Below, in pieces: positions 1-10,183 of a stretch of 32,348 nt of DNA. The position numbers and the translations under genes were made by a program. The notes under the pieces are model-generated. The model ran no database searches, was not told where the DNA came from, and worked only from the letters and a program-made list of their open reading frames with translations. Source of the DNA: Intoshia linei (lineage: Eukaryota; Orthonectida; Rhopaluridae); NCBI GenBank assembly GCA_001642005.1, contig LWCA01000320.1:1-32348 (forward strand), read 5' to 3'. Numbering within the stretch: position 1 is the stretch's first letter; each line of letters starts with the position of its first letter.

Positions 1-133
1 AAGGATTGATAATAGTTAATAGTAGAATTTTTAAGTTAGATTTTCAATGTGAATATATTTTTTAGGTATAATAAAAATGTGCCCTCGGCAGAGCTAGGTG
101 CTGTTTGTACGTAGTAAAAAACAGTCAAGCTAG
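1..133 (+). mobile_element. Helitron copy 1, 3' part only
   Basis: The window opens inside a Helitron. The 3' terminus is at 130-133 (CTAG) followed by T. Just upstream is an imperfect hairpin formed by CTGTT-TGTAC and its complement around a short loop, then the conserved spacer TCAAG. The same terminal block recurs near 9753, 13112, 19314, 27495, 29775 and 31839. The 5' part lies outside the window. Confidence 0.75.
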
Positions 134-179
134 TAAATATATGTCGTATAGAATGTGTAAAACTCTAAAATGTTTTACT

Positions 180-566
180 GTGTTAACAGGATACAGCTGT
201 ACCACCTGTAAATTATTTTAAATTCTAGGGCTGTTTCTATTAAAAAAAAGGGTCATTTTGGGTTTTGGCCCTGAAGATATATTTGTTTTTAAATTTAAAT
301 TTATGATAATATTTATGATTTTATAATCCGTATCAGAGTATATATTTTTTTAAATTCTCGAATTCGTTTGATTTTCAAAAAAAAAGTACAATTGAGCTTT
401 TTGACCCGTAAACGTGGTTTGGGAGGTTGAAATTTATTTTGCTAACACCCGAAAAAAACTGTAATTGAAATGTTGTGGACTTTATAAAATTCTAAGACTG
501 GTAGTTATTCAAATAAACGGTAACAAACACAAACAAATATTGCAATGCATATTATATAAGTAACGA
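180..566 (-). mobile_element. Helitron copy 2, 5' part, 3'-truncated
   Basis: Read on the minus strand, this begins at 566 with TCGTTACTTATATAATATG preceded by A, which is the A|TC context expected at a Helitron 5' end. It carries the GT-rich start and the family body, including the block before a conserved 'cttacgggtcaaa' motif. Similarity stops at about 180, so the 3' hairpin and CTAG are missing. It meets copy 1 tail to tail with a roughly 45-bp spacer. Confidence 0.65.
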
Positions 567-629
567 TATGTAAGTAAGATACATATATTTATGTATATAA
601 TAATACATTTTGTTTAAATTAATAAAACA

Positions 630-3600
630 TTATTTATGATCATGATTACTTTTATAAGTTGGAGGATGTGGGGTAATTAAATCTGAAATTTTATGGACAA
701 CATGTTTCAATTCCAAAATAATTTCTTCATCTAATGAACTTGTTCGCATTATAGACTAAAATTAATACTTTTAGTGGTCGTTATATAATGTCGTCATACT
801 TTAATAATATTAATGTTTTCACTGTTTTCTCTGAATATTTTTGCCGCCCTAGGGAAAGCGACAATTACATTAATCATCCTAAATTATAATTTATTATTTA
901 TTTATGATAATTGTAAGTTTATTTGTATAACTAGAACAGGGGTGTCAATTATGCGGCCCGCCAAGCAAATTGAGTCTGACACCCCTGAACTAAAACATGT
1001 TAGAAAATTTTTTGAATGAGTAAATTTGTATATCAATATATAATTAATATTAGTTACATTGCGCAAAACCATCCCAATTCACAATCTGAACTGTATAACA
1101 AATCCAATGTTGTTGTAAACAATTCTCCAACTTTTGGATATTTTAGTAATATGTTGTTCCCTAAATAACAACCTGCAATAACACTTATAGCAAAACAAGC
1201 ATTCTTTGAACACCCGCCGAAAGTTTCCAATAACATGTTAAACAATTTTTCTATCTAAATTTAATATTTAAAAAATTACAATTATTATAATAATTATCCA
1301 ACCACGATAAAATAAATGAGAACTAATTTATAAATAAAAAATTTAAATATATATATATTAAATTATATTATATGGTATGGTTAACATACATTGTATATTA
1401 GGGCTATTTAATTTTTCTAATATAAAAATGACATATATAGAAAATGAGCACCGCTTAATTTGCTGCAGAATGATATTAATATTTTTAATTTTTATTCAAA
1501 AAAACCCCGCGTCTTGAAGTTTAAAGTTTTCATTTTGTTTTCTTAGTCAGTTTATTGAAAATTTTAATAATCCGTTGTGTTAATAAATTTAAATAATATC
1601 AAATTTCAATTTATGATAAATTTATCTGTATATAACACTTTTTAAAATGTCGAATATTGAAATGATTTTATCATTTGAAAATTTGCAAGAAATGTCCGAA
1701 ATATTTTCATATTTTGTTGAATCAAACGGTATAATAATGACCATTGAACTTTTTGAAAGATCATTTTTGACATTAATTAATGTTAGTGAATTAACCATTA
1801 AAGTTAAAAGTATATGTTCAAAAATTATAACAAATGTAATTCATATTTATTTGTTAAATTCAATTTAATTTAAATTCGTACCTATTTTCTATGTAAAAAG
1901 TACTTATGTAAAAAAATAGTTAAGAAATATAAATACTATCTACGGTAATAAAATATTCACAAAAGTAATGAATTCAATTTTATTAATTTTAAATTTTTTT
2001 TTACTCTTAATATTATAAACTTAACAAAATTATTTTTTTACAATATGTACTTGAAAAATATTTAGTAGAAGCATTTAAAATATTTTGACCAGTTCATAAA
2101 AATTTGTCTTTTTGAAATTATATAATTTTTTTAAAAATGACTAAAAGTTTGTCCGTGAACTGTGTCCAAAATAAACGATTTTTTATTGATTTTTTTTATT
2201 AATATTATTAGTGTCACATGATCTCTGTTATATCTTAAAATTATAATAACTGAATGGCAACTACGGAGGAAAAATGTTGCTATATTTTTTTACTATGAAA
2301 ATTGTTAGGAAAATAGAAAAAGGTAAAGACGCGGGGGTTTTTATGACGTAAATAAAAACAATTTATATCATTCTGCAGCAAATTAAATAGAGATTATTAT
2401 CTATATATGTGTTTTTAAAAATTTCAAAAAATTCTGAAAATTGGAATAGCCCTATTGTATATATTTCTGTCATTTTTTACTAAAATGAAATTTTTTAAAA
2501 ATTGAAAAAATAATTCAAATCAGGGTAATCACATGACGAGTATGGGAAAAAAATGGATTTTACAAATTGTGCGAGCCGTAACATTAAAACAAATGTTACA
2601 CAATTATTTCATTATTTCTTTTTCTCCTAGTTTTTTCTCTTATTCCAATTTAAAAAGCTGTTTTCTCTTTTGAACTGCTTAATAATTATTAATTAAATAT
2701 AGCTTATAAGCAGTGCTTATTTGCATAACACAATAACGGCGGATTAGTTAAATTAAGGGATACTACAGTTATACAAATAGAAATTAAAAAAATATCAACA
2801 AAGTCATGAATCTCGTTAATTTTTACATTAAAGTATATGCCGAGGACCATTTTGTAAAATAATATAAATTTGAAAATCTTAAGTGTGTCACAAAACAGTT
2901 ATATAATTTTGTAGTGTAAGGAATGTTATTGATATGTTTAAAAATTTGAATATATGTAATACCACTTTATTAAGATTGATACATCCCATTATTTTTTCAA
3001 TTCCATTCGATACATCTGCAAATCTACCAATTATAAATGCACAATTCATCCCCATACCTAAATATATATTTATAAAAATATAATCCTCTAATTTATTGAC
3101 ATAAACGGTAACACAGACACAAAAAAAGTGTTTTATATACGTTAGGATTAAAATTTATTTTTGACCATGAATATGTAAATTTTGAAGTTGAAATTTTTTC
3201 TCATGATTAGTAATTCCCGATTGGGGTCCCTGGAGCCCCTGGAGTACAAAACTATATGCCTTGGGTTCCGTGAGATACAAATAAAATATATAAAAATTTT
3301 TTAAAATTTATTAGAGTTGCCAGATTTTGTGAATTTACCCTTAAGTCTAGACAACCGCTACAATATCATTTCAAAAATCCCACTATTAATCCCACCATTA
3401 ATAAAATTGATTAAAATTTTGAAAAATCCAATTTTACCAATATCGATCATATGAAAATCTAGAAATAATAAACATTGTCTTTACCTTTAAAACATCAAAA
3501 AAATTAATATTTAATTAGATATATATATTATATTATTATATAATTCAAAAGGCGTCATTTTCTAAGATTCTGTTTTAAACTTTATAAATTTTGTACAAAA

Positions 3601-5750
3601 TAAAATCCGGGACGATTTGAAAATTCAGTATTAAAATGAACCAAAATATAATAGAAAATGTTTAAAACGGTGTTTTAAAATTTAAAAATTTTAAAATAAT
3701 AATTTACATATTTACTCAAAGGGCCAAAAAAAATTGTTCTATGGACCACTGGTTGCCAACCCCTGGTATCCTTACTTATATAATATGATACGCAATATTT
3801 GATTGTGTGTGTGTTCCACTTTATTTTAATAACTACCAGTCTTAGAATTTTATAAAGTCAACATTTCAATTACAGATTTTTCTGGGTGATAATAAGATAA
3901 ATTTCAACCTCCCAAACTCACATCTTACGGGTCAAAACCCTGTTGTCTCTCTTTTTGAAGAGCAAACGAGTTGGAGAATTTAAAAAAATATATCAATTGT
4001 CCTTCTTTTTGAAATCAAACGAGTTGGAGAATTTAAAAAAAGTATAGTTTTTTTCGGGACATATAATAAGATAAATTTCAACCTCCCAATTTCACATCTT
4101 ACGGGTCAAAAACCCTAATTGTTTTTTTTTAAAATCAAACGAGTTTGAGAATTTAAAGAAATATATACGCTGATACAGATTTTAAAATCATAAACATCAT
4201 CATAAATTTAAATTTAAAAAAATTATATCTTCAGGGGCAAAACTGAAAATTATCCAAAATTGTTTCAAGTTTAAACTACAATAACGAAACTAAAAGTAAT
4301 ACAACTTTGTTAATATCATTTTTATATTTATTACAATCCTTTGGAATATTGGTAAAATTCGCCAAAAAAAAATTAAGATGGAATAATTCACTTTAAAGTA
4401 AAAAGTAATGTGATATGATGTTTCCACCTGAAAATAAAAAGTAAAAATTATAAAGTAAAAATAGTAAAAATGAACAAAACTTGCTGTACGGACAGCAAAA
4501 TACAACATTGCTGGTACCACCTCTGCAGATACAGATTTTTAATCACATTTGATATATACATTGTATATCAATAGTTTATAAATTTTAAGCAGATTACCAA
4601 ATTTGTCACATTTTAAATAGTTGTATATCGACATAATGATTGATTCGATAGATTTATGGTTCAAAATATAATTACATCCATTATATGTTATGGATATTCT
4701 AAATAAAATTAAAATTAATTTTTTTTTAATATTTTCGAAAATATAATGAAATGTATATATTTATAGCTTTAATTTAATAAATCATGGTATTATAAAAATT
4801 AAATAAATAGAATAATAATTAAGATTACAGTCTGAAATGTACAAATATAAAATAGTACATGGTTAAATTAGTTAAATGAAAATGTACCTTGCAATAACCA
4901 GGAATGCATTGCTTACTGCCCAATTATTATCGGTTCTATCCACTATATTAACTAACATGTCAATACATTCATCTGTATAAGCATTAGATAAAATATAGTT
5001 TCTCCCTACTTCAGACTCAGCCTAAAATCGTATAAATAAAAGTCATACATCTTGGTGATTTAAATTTTAAACTGTCAACGGAACGAATTTTGCGACCTAT
5101 TTACTAAATGATTAAAAGGGTTAATTTAAGGATCATTAATACATTGATTGAAATTCATATTGAATTTTTTCCAAATTTTTAAAATTTAGATTCTAGAATG
5201 TAAATTTAGATGAAGAATTTTATCAATATATAAAAATGTAAAAGAAAGAACGTTTAAATCATAGAAAATAATAAAAAAATTAAAAATACACTTTTAAAAT
5301 AATGGGGTTTTATTGAATAGAATAAAATTACGATTGTAGCAATGGCGCCACATGAATTCATAATAATTTCCATATCATTTGAGTGCAAAAGTTGTGCAAT
5401 TTTATAAAGTAAACTTTCATTTTTTTTTTCTTTAGATAACAAATTGATAATTTTTTCTGTACCGTTCTTATTTTCACATAGTGTACCAATAATGTAAGCT
5501 GCATTACCAGAAAACCTAAAATTGAATATTAAATGATAAATTTACAAAATTAAAGCAAATACCGTTCATTTTCATGAGACAAAAGTGTAAAAAATGTATA
5601 TAATAATTTTTCCGATTCATGAAAGTTTAAAATACGTTCAACTGTTTCAGATTTGCATGTGTGTATATCATAAATGAGACGTTCCAAAGCATCGCAACTT
5701 TGATTACATATTTTGTAAAAGTAGTCTTCATTCAATTCACTAATCTCCAT
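630..5750 (-). CDS. Armadillo/HEAT-repeat protein, eight exons
   Basis: Exons (minus): 5750-5563, 5515-5332, 5021-4888, 4698-4598, 3057-2963, 1254-1058, 878-800, 755-630. All junctions are GT-AG and all phases agree, giving about 367 codons; exon 5 could end at 2966 instead, one codon shorter. The ATG at 5750 has an in-frame TAA just upstream. The protein is a run of ARM-like helical repeats: FSGNAAYIIGTLCEN near residue 64, NWAVSNAFLVIARI near 155, GMNCAFIIGRFADV near 205, SKNACFAISVIAG near 245, with conserved Asn and small residues in helix 3. There is no signal peptide or membrane segment, so it is probably a cytosolic or nuclear scaffold. I do not recognise the family. Introns 4, 5 and 6 hold transposons; introns 1 and 7 are only 47 and 44 nt. 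Exon 7 (79 nt) and the last exon rest on splice logic alone and are the least certain. Confidence 0.75.
937..987. mobile_element. 51-bp mini-hAT made only of its two ends
   Basis: The element starts CAGGGGTGTCA and ends TGACACCCCTG (perfect 11-bp terminal inverted repeats). It is flanked by aactagaa (929-936) and aactaaaa (988-995), an 8-bp target duplication with one mismatch, which is diagnostic of hAT. The subterminal parts match both ends of the longer element at 22731-23064, joined at a shared CGGGCC. It sits in intron 6 of the ARM gene. Confidence 0.85.
1399..2454. mobile_element. hAT-like TIR element, 1056 bp, with perfect 8-bp TSD
   Basis: The target duplication ttgtatat is perfect at 1391-1398 and 2455-2462. 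The ends are TAGGGCTATT and its complement. Long imperfect inverted arms (over 100 bp) follow, including the shared block TTAATTTGCTGCAGAATGAT (1456-1475 and its complement near 2367-2386) and a GC-rich CCCCGCGTCTT block. No transposase is visible. The element lies in intron 5 of the ARM gene, opposite to nothing coding. Confidence 0.85.
1647..1868 (+). CDS. Small ORF inside the 1399-2454 transposon, function unknown
   Basis: An ATG-started 73-codon ORF lies in the left half of the hAT-like element. Its first 54 codons have a plausible soluble-protein composition, with an alternation of acidic and hydrophobic residues (EMSEIFSYFVESNG then TIELFERSFLTL) that vaguely recalls a degenerate EF-hand helix-loop-helix. 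The loop spacing is wrong by one residue and the acidic ligands are missing, so I do not assign that fold. It is not a recognisable transposase. It may be captured host sequence, a remnant of the element's own gene, or chance. Confidence 0.25.
   Translation: MSNIEMILSFENLQEMSEIFSYFVESNGIIMTIELFERSFLTLINVSELTIKVKSICSKIITNVIHIYLLNSI
3751..3765 (-). mobile_element. hAT-type terminal sequence (one end seen)
   Basis: On the minus strand this reads CAGGGGTTGGCAACC, a common hAT terminal form, followed inward by a GGCCC-containing subterminal stretch (about 3720-3750). The partner end was not found; the GC-richer block at 3217-3275 may belong to it. A Helitron begins 3 bp away at 3769. Confidence 0.45.
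3769..4530 (+). mobile_element. Helitron copy 3 with internal duplications
   Basis: It starts TCCTTACTTATATAATATG after A. The body matches the other copies (GTGTGTGTGTTC, then the 'tcttagaattttataaagt' and 'cttacgggtcaaa' motifs). A block of roughly 60-120 bp containing AACGAGTTGGAGAATTT is repeated about three times between 3960 and 4160. The distal part matches the 3' body of copies 8 and 9 (4370-4437). A hairpin TTGCTGT-acgg-ACAGCAA lies at 4481-4498 and is shared with copy 5 near 9404. No CTAG terminus is present. It lies in intron 4 of the ARM gene. Confidence 0.65.
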
Positions 5751-6117
5751 TTTTATTTACGAATAAAATACTATAACGTTTAGTCGAGTATGTCAATCAA
5801 TTGTTTTCCTATTTTCATTAACAAATATTTGTATACCAAGACATAATGAATGTATTGGTAACTAAATTAACTTTTTTTATTAATAACATAAATTTATAAC
5901 CTAGAAATAAATAATTTCATAATTACCATAATAATCTAGTATGCTATATAAAATATTAATTACATTGTTTTTTATTAATATTGAAATAATGGTAATCACG
6001 TATTATGATTTCATTATTAAATATCATTTATTTCTATAAAAAATAATTTTTTAACAAGTTTCACCTTAATTTTAATTTAATTGTTTATTATTATCGTCTA
6101 TTTTAATTTATAATATA
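5751..6117. other. A+T-rich gap, possible ARM gene promoter side
   Basis: This is the upstream side of the minus-strand ARM gene. I see no ORF, repeat or recognisable promoter motif beyond general A+T richness. Confidence 0.4.
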
Positions 6118-6970
6118 CAGTCTAAGTCCTATTTAATGGAATTTCAAAATTTTGACAAACCAAAAATTGCGTTAACTAGAATTTTACTCTTAAAATATGT
6201 TTTCTTCTTATTTATTTACAAGATTATCTCAAATAAAAAAAAGCAAACCAAAATAGTTCAAATATTTTCAAAAATCTGATAAATTCATAAATAAAAAATA
6301 TTAAATGTGTAGTATCTTAAAATACTATATTTTGATAACTAAATTTGATTGTTATATTATCTCTCCTATTTACGTTTTAATTTGTATTTATTTTGATTAA
6401 AACTTTTAACAAGTATTTACTACAAAACATAAATAATCCTGGAAGTATAAAAACGACAATATTACACATGGAATTTATTAGCTTTCTTAAAAACAGAAAA
6501 CAAGGTATATACAGGCCGGTTTCATTAAATTATAGTTGTAAATCGGCTCATGGACAATTTTTGATTGACACTGGTTCTACTGTAAATTTGATTGCAATTG
6601 ATATGTTAGATGCTTTATGCATTCCAAAACCATACATTGTTAGCAAAACAAAATTAATTGCTGCCAACGGTCAATCATTAATTCAATATGGTACAGTTGA
6701 TATAATTGCAAATGGTATCATGTCTACATTTTTTATAACAGAAAATCTTAATATTTTAGGGTTGTTTGATTCAATACGACATGGATTTGTAATCATACCA
6801 GCAATCAAACCAAAACCTTTATATTCCATTTAAAAATATTTAATAATTTTAATTTTTAAAATAATTCCGTCAAATATGACGTTTCTATAAAAAACATCGC
6901 TAAACATCTTGTATGGCGGAATTCCTAAATTTTTGAGTTCCAAAAATTCCGTTAAATAGGATTTAGACTG
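6118..6970. mobile_element. TA-flanked TIR element (Tc1/mariner/pogo type) carrying a protease ORF
   Basis: The left end CAGTCTAAGTCCTATTTAA and the right end pair over 27 bp with two mismatches. TA dinucleotides flank both sides (6116-6117 and 6971-6972), the standard Tc1/mariner target duplication. The element is 853 bp and encodes no transposase. Its only long ORF is the retropepsin-like frame at 6468-6833. A Helitron starts 19 bp to the right. Confidence 0.8.
6468..6833 (+). CDS. Retropepsin-like aspartic protease domain ORF within a TIR element
   Basis: The first ATG gives 121 codons; the open frame extends 25 codons further upstream without ATG, so an upstream exon or fusion is possible. 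The catalytic triad is intact (FLIDTGSTVNLI, Asp at residue 34), followed by a flap-like region (LIAANGQ, IQYG at 63-74) and the second retropepsin signature NILG near 95-98 with a following HG. Length and motif order fit a single retropepsin monomer as found in LTR-retrotransposon polyproteins or domesticated proteases. No gag, reverse transcriptase, RNase H or integrase sequence is adjacent. The frame has no stops, in contrast to every other transposon protein in this window. It could be captured retroelement sequence or a domesticated gene. Confidence 0.65.
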   Translation: MEFISFLKNRKQGIYRPVSLNYSCKSAHGQFLIDTGSTVNLIAIDMLDALCIPKPYIVSKTKLIAANGQSLIQYGTVDIIANGIMSTFFITENLNILGLFDSIRHGFVIIPAIKPKPLYSI

Positions 6971-6989
6971 TAATAACTTTATAATACAG

Positions 6990-7300
6990 TCCTTACTTAT
7001 ATAATATGCTTTGTTTGTCTGTGTGTGTTATCGTTTATTTCAATAACTATCAGTCTTAGAATTTTATAAAGTCCACATTTCAATTACAGTTTTTCCAGAG
7101 GTGTTAGAAAATTAATTTCAACTTTCCAAACTCACATCTTACGGGTCAAAAAGCATAATTGTCTTTTTTTTGAAATGAAACGAGTTCGAGAATTTAAAAA
7201 AATATATACTCTGATACGGATTTTAAAATCATAAATATCATCATAAATTTAAATTAAAAAAAAATATTTCTTAAGGGCCAAAACCACAAATTACAAAGTG
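6990..7300 (+). mobile_element. Helitron copy 4, 5' part
   Basis: It starts TCCTTACTTATATAATATG; here the preceding base is G instead of the usual A. The family body follows up to the 'gggccaaaacc' motif near 7275, then similarity is lost. There is no 3' hairpin. Confidence 0.6.
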
Positions 7301-7339
7301 AAATAAAAATATTTTCATTTTTTCATTGTTTAATGTAGT

Positions 7340-8105
7340 TGTTTCAGGGTTCAAATAGTGTAAGGATATCAATTTCAAAATATTTTTTTTGAACCAAAGA
7401 GAAATATGAAATATAAAACATTGATAAACAAATTAAAGGTTTTTCATCATAGGATTTAATAAAATCGTGTTTTTCAAAAAAATATGGTAAAAAAGGGTTT
7501 TTTTATTGAGGGTTGATAAAATTTCATTTTTTATTTTGCATTAGGAAGTTGTTGCTTATAAGATTTAGTAAAATCGTATTTTTCAGCATAATATTAGAAA
7601 AGAGGATATTTCCTTTAAAAGATGGTAATATTGGAGTTTTATTTGGGTTTTAGTTTTAGTTTTTAATAAAAGTATTGGAAAAATGATTTTTTTTCCTTGT
7701 GGGAAAGTTTTACCGTTACTGTTAGCCAGATCAATGATTTCCAATACCCCTGGAAAATAAAAAATGGTACCTTAAAATTCTACTTAAAAATCGTATTTTA
7801 TTGAGATTTTCAAAAATCATCAGGATTATTGGTGCTGGTGATCACTTTCCTGAAAAAATTATTTAAATTAGTTGAGTTTGGACCCAGCCACTCAACAATG
7901 AAATTTTTCCCTAAAAAGTTTAAATTAAACTTTATTTTCATAGTATATCATAGATACACTTATTTAAGTGATAAAATAAATTTCAATTTAAAAATACGTT
8001 TAATTAGATTTTTTTATTAAAAATTTAAAAAATAATAGTTTTTCTAACACCCCTGAAATCCTAGCATGCCTAGGGGTTCTAGTATTCCCGGTTAAGAAAC
8101 CCTGC
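7340..8105. mobile_element. Degenerate hAT-like element with internal repeats
   Basis: On the minus strand an end near 8105 reads CAGGGTTTCTTAACCGGG. A possible opposite end, CAGGGTTC, is at 7346. The interior (7430-7700) holds repeated degenerate units of the kind 'gggttgataaaattt...ttttt...tattggaaaaa', also found inside the elements at 22222, 23710 and 25730. No transposase frame survives. Borders are approximate. Confidence 0.4.
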
Positions 8106-8354
8106 CTTAAGGGTTGGTAAAATTGTATTTTTTATTTTGTGATTTGATTAAGTTAATTCTTTTCATAAGGTTTCGTAAAATGGATTTTTCCCTGAGTACT
8201 TGAAATGGTATTTTTTATTAAATTTTATTATAAATTAATATTTATTTTATTATTAATGGTAAAATAAAAGTGGGCTTTTTAAAATAATAATGTAGTGGTC
8301 GTCTGGGCTTTGGAATAATCAACATCTAGAAATTCTGTAATAAATATTAAAAAG
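8106..8354. repeat. More hAT interior-type repeat, border uncertain
   Basis: The same degenerate unit continues (ggttggtaaaattgtattttttat near 8112, and 'ttcgtaaaatggatttttcc' near 8172). It probably belongs to the element ending near 8764. Confidence 0.35.
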
Positions 8355-8506
8355 TCTCTATAGCCGATAGTCACTATAATTGAATTTTTGATCACTATAA
8401 GAGGATTAAATTCCATATATTTTGATCAAAATGTACGGAATTCTTAATTTTGATCATTATAAGCGGCTGATCACTATATCCGTGATCAATATAAGCGGAT
8501 TCTACT
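8355..8506. mobile_element. pogo/Tigger-like element end
   Basis: The minus-strand end reads CAGTAGAATCCGCTTATA, flanked by TA at 8507-8508. Inside, the motif GATCACTATA...GCGG recurs three or four times in both orientations, typical of pogo-like MITEs. The left end is degraded. Confidence 0.5.
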
Positions 8507-8639
8507 GTATACATAATTTATAAAAAATTACGTTAATGAGAATGTTTTTCCAAAAAAATTCCTCGTTAACGGAATGAGATTTTTTTTCAATCCCAATTAT
8601 TCTGTTAACTTGGAATTGGCCTATATTTTAATTTTAAAT

Positions 8640-8765
8640 TTATTTATCTGCAACTAGTAAAATTTCAAAAATTATTCGCCTGATATTTCAAATCTCTATT
8701 TTTCAAAATGTGTACCCCAAAATAATTTCTGCGACCTCCTAGGGGTCCCAGTACCCCATTTAGGA
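8640..8765 (-). mobile_element. Second hAT-like end of the 8105 family
   Basis: On the minus strand this starts near 8765 with CAGCGGTTCCTAAATGGGG and continues with a CCCCTAGG block. It matches the end at 8105 (CAGGGTTTCTTAACCGGG, then CCCCTAGG), so the two are ends of one family in the same orientation. Confidence 0.45.
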
Positions 8766-8867
8766 ACCGCTGCTAGATATATATTATTGCTGTACCTTTT
8801 GCTGGAAATACACCAATACTTTGGTGTAAAAAAAATAAATAAAAAAAAAAATAATTTATTACAGTAA

Positions 8868-9753
8868 CATACATTGTATAATATGCTACGCTATTTTTGT
8901 TTGTGTGTGTGTTCAGCTTTATTTAAATAACTACCCGTTATTAAAATTTTATAAATTCCACATTTCAATTACAATTTTTTTCCGGGGGTGTTCGCAAACA
9001 TAATTTCAACCTCCCAAACTCACATCTTAGGGTCAGAAAACCCCAATCGTCTTTCTTTTTGAAAATCAAACGAGTTGGAGAATTTAAAAAACTAAATGCG
9101 CTGATACGAATTTTAAAATCATATACATTATCATAAATTTAAATTTAAATTAATTATATTTTCAGGGCCAAAACCGCAAATTGCCCTTCTTTTTTAATGA
9201 AAACAGCCCTAGAATTTAAAAAAATTTACAGGTTGTACAGTTGTATCCTGTTAACACACACACATATTCAATTCGAATAAGTGACGACTTCACGATCAAA
9301 AAAGCATTTTAGTATTCATATTTTTTTTTCTGAAATATTTTATTCAAAAACTAAAACAAAAAATGTGAAATAATTAACGGTCCGAAATGTAAATGTACAA
9401 CACTTGCTGTACGGACAGCACCGGTACCACTTCTGATCATTACGAAGTAGTTTCTCATTTTGAAATTTAGAATCAAATGCAGTATAGCTTTGTTACTATC
9501 ATATTGAGATTTATTTCAATATTGGAAGATACACTTAAAATGTGTTTTTGAATGTGCTGAATCCTTTATTTATTGTTTAAAATTTTCATTTTTCTGAGAT
9601 TTATGTTATTCATGTTTTATATGACGATTTTTTGGGATTTTAAATATAATTTGATTATTTTTAAATTGAAACATTCATTTTTTAATAGATTAAAAAGTCA
9701 TATCTCAGCAGAGCTAGCTTCTGTTGGTACGAAGTACATAATAGTCAAGCTAG
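8868..9753 (+). mobile_element. Helitron copy 5, near full length
   Basis: The 5' terminus is eroded (TATAATATGC survives at about 8877-8886). The body is complete: GT-rich start, 'cttagggtcagaa' block, CAGGGCCAAAACCGC near 9164, 'gttgtacagttgtatcctgttaac' region, and an internal hairpin TGCTGT-acgg-ACAGCA at 9405-9420. The 3' end is CTAG at 9750-9753 followed by T, with the hairpin upstream. No Rep/helicase is encoded, so it is non-autonomous. Confidence 0.75.
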
Positions 9754-10183
9754 TTTATAAATAAATTTGGTGATTTTAAATGTATTGTTCATATTCGCAT
9801 TGTCTCGGTTTGTTTATTGTCAACATGAATTCAATATGAACTAGAAATGGAAAAATTAAAAGGATCCGTATCTAATATGAAATTTAAATGGTGTGTAATA
9901 GTTCCTCAGCAGTACAAACATAATTTAAAAATATTTAATGACTAATATAATCTACTGATTTTATCCGACTTTTTCTAGGTCTACAAGCCATCTAATCGGC
10001 TTTGCACTAATATAAAATTTTAGTTTAGTTTGAGACAATTTTATTCTTGACCAAAATAATCAAATTAACAATCAAAAATAGATATTCTACTATTATAGAT
10101 ATTGACTATAAATAGTTTCTTATAATATGTAAATTTCCATTTCTATTTGTCTGTATTACAAGTATAATTTACGTCGTACATCG
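9754..10183. other. A+T-rich gap
   Basis: I see no gene, RNA or repeat here beyond simple A+T richness. Confidence 0.4.

Noticed and set aside
813-1019. Plus-strand 68-codon ORF
   Set aside because: It is antisense to ARM exon 7 and runs through the 51-bp hAT element.
4290-4520. Minus-strand 76-codon ORF
   Set aside because: It lies entirely in the Helitron copy 3 body and its hydrophobic composition is explained by A+T richness.
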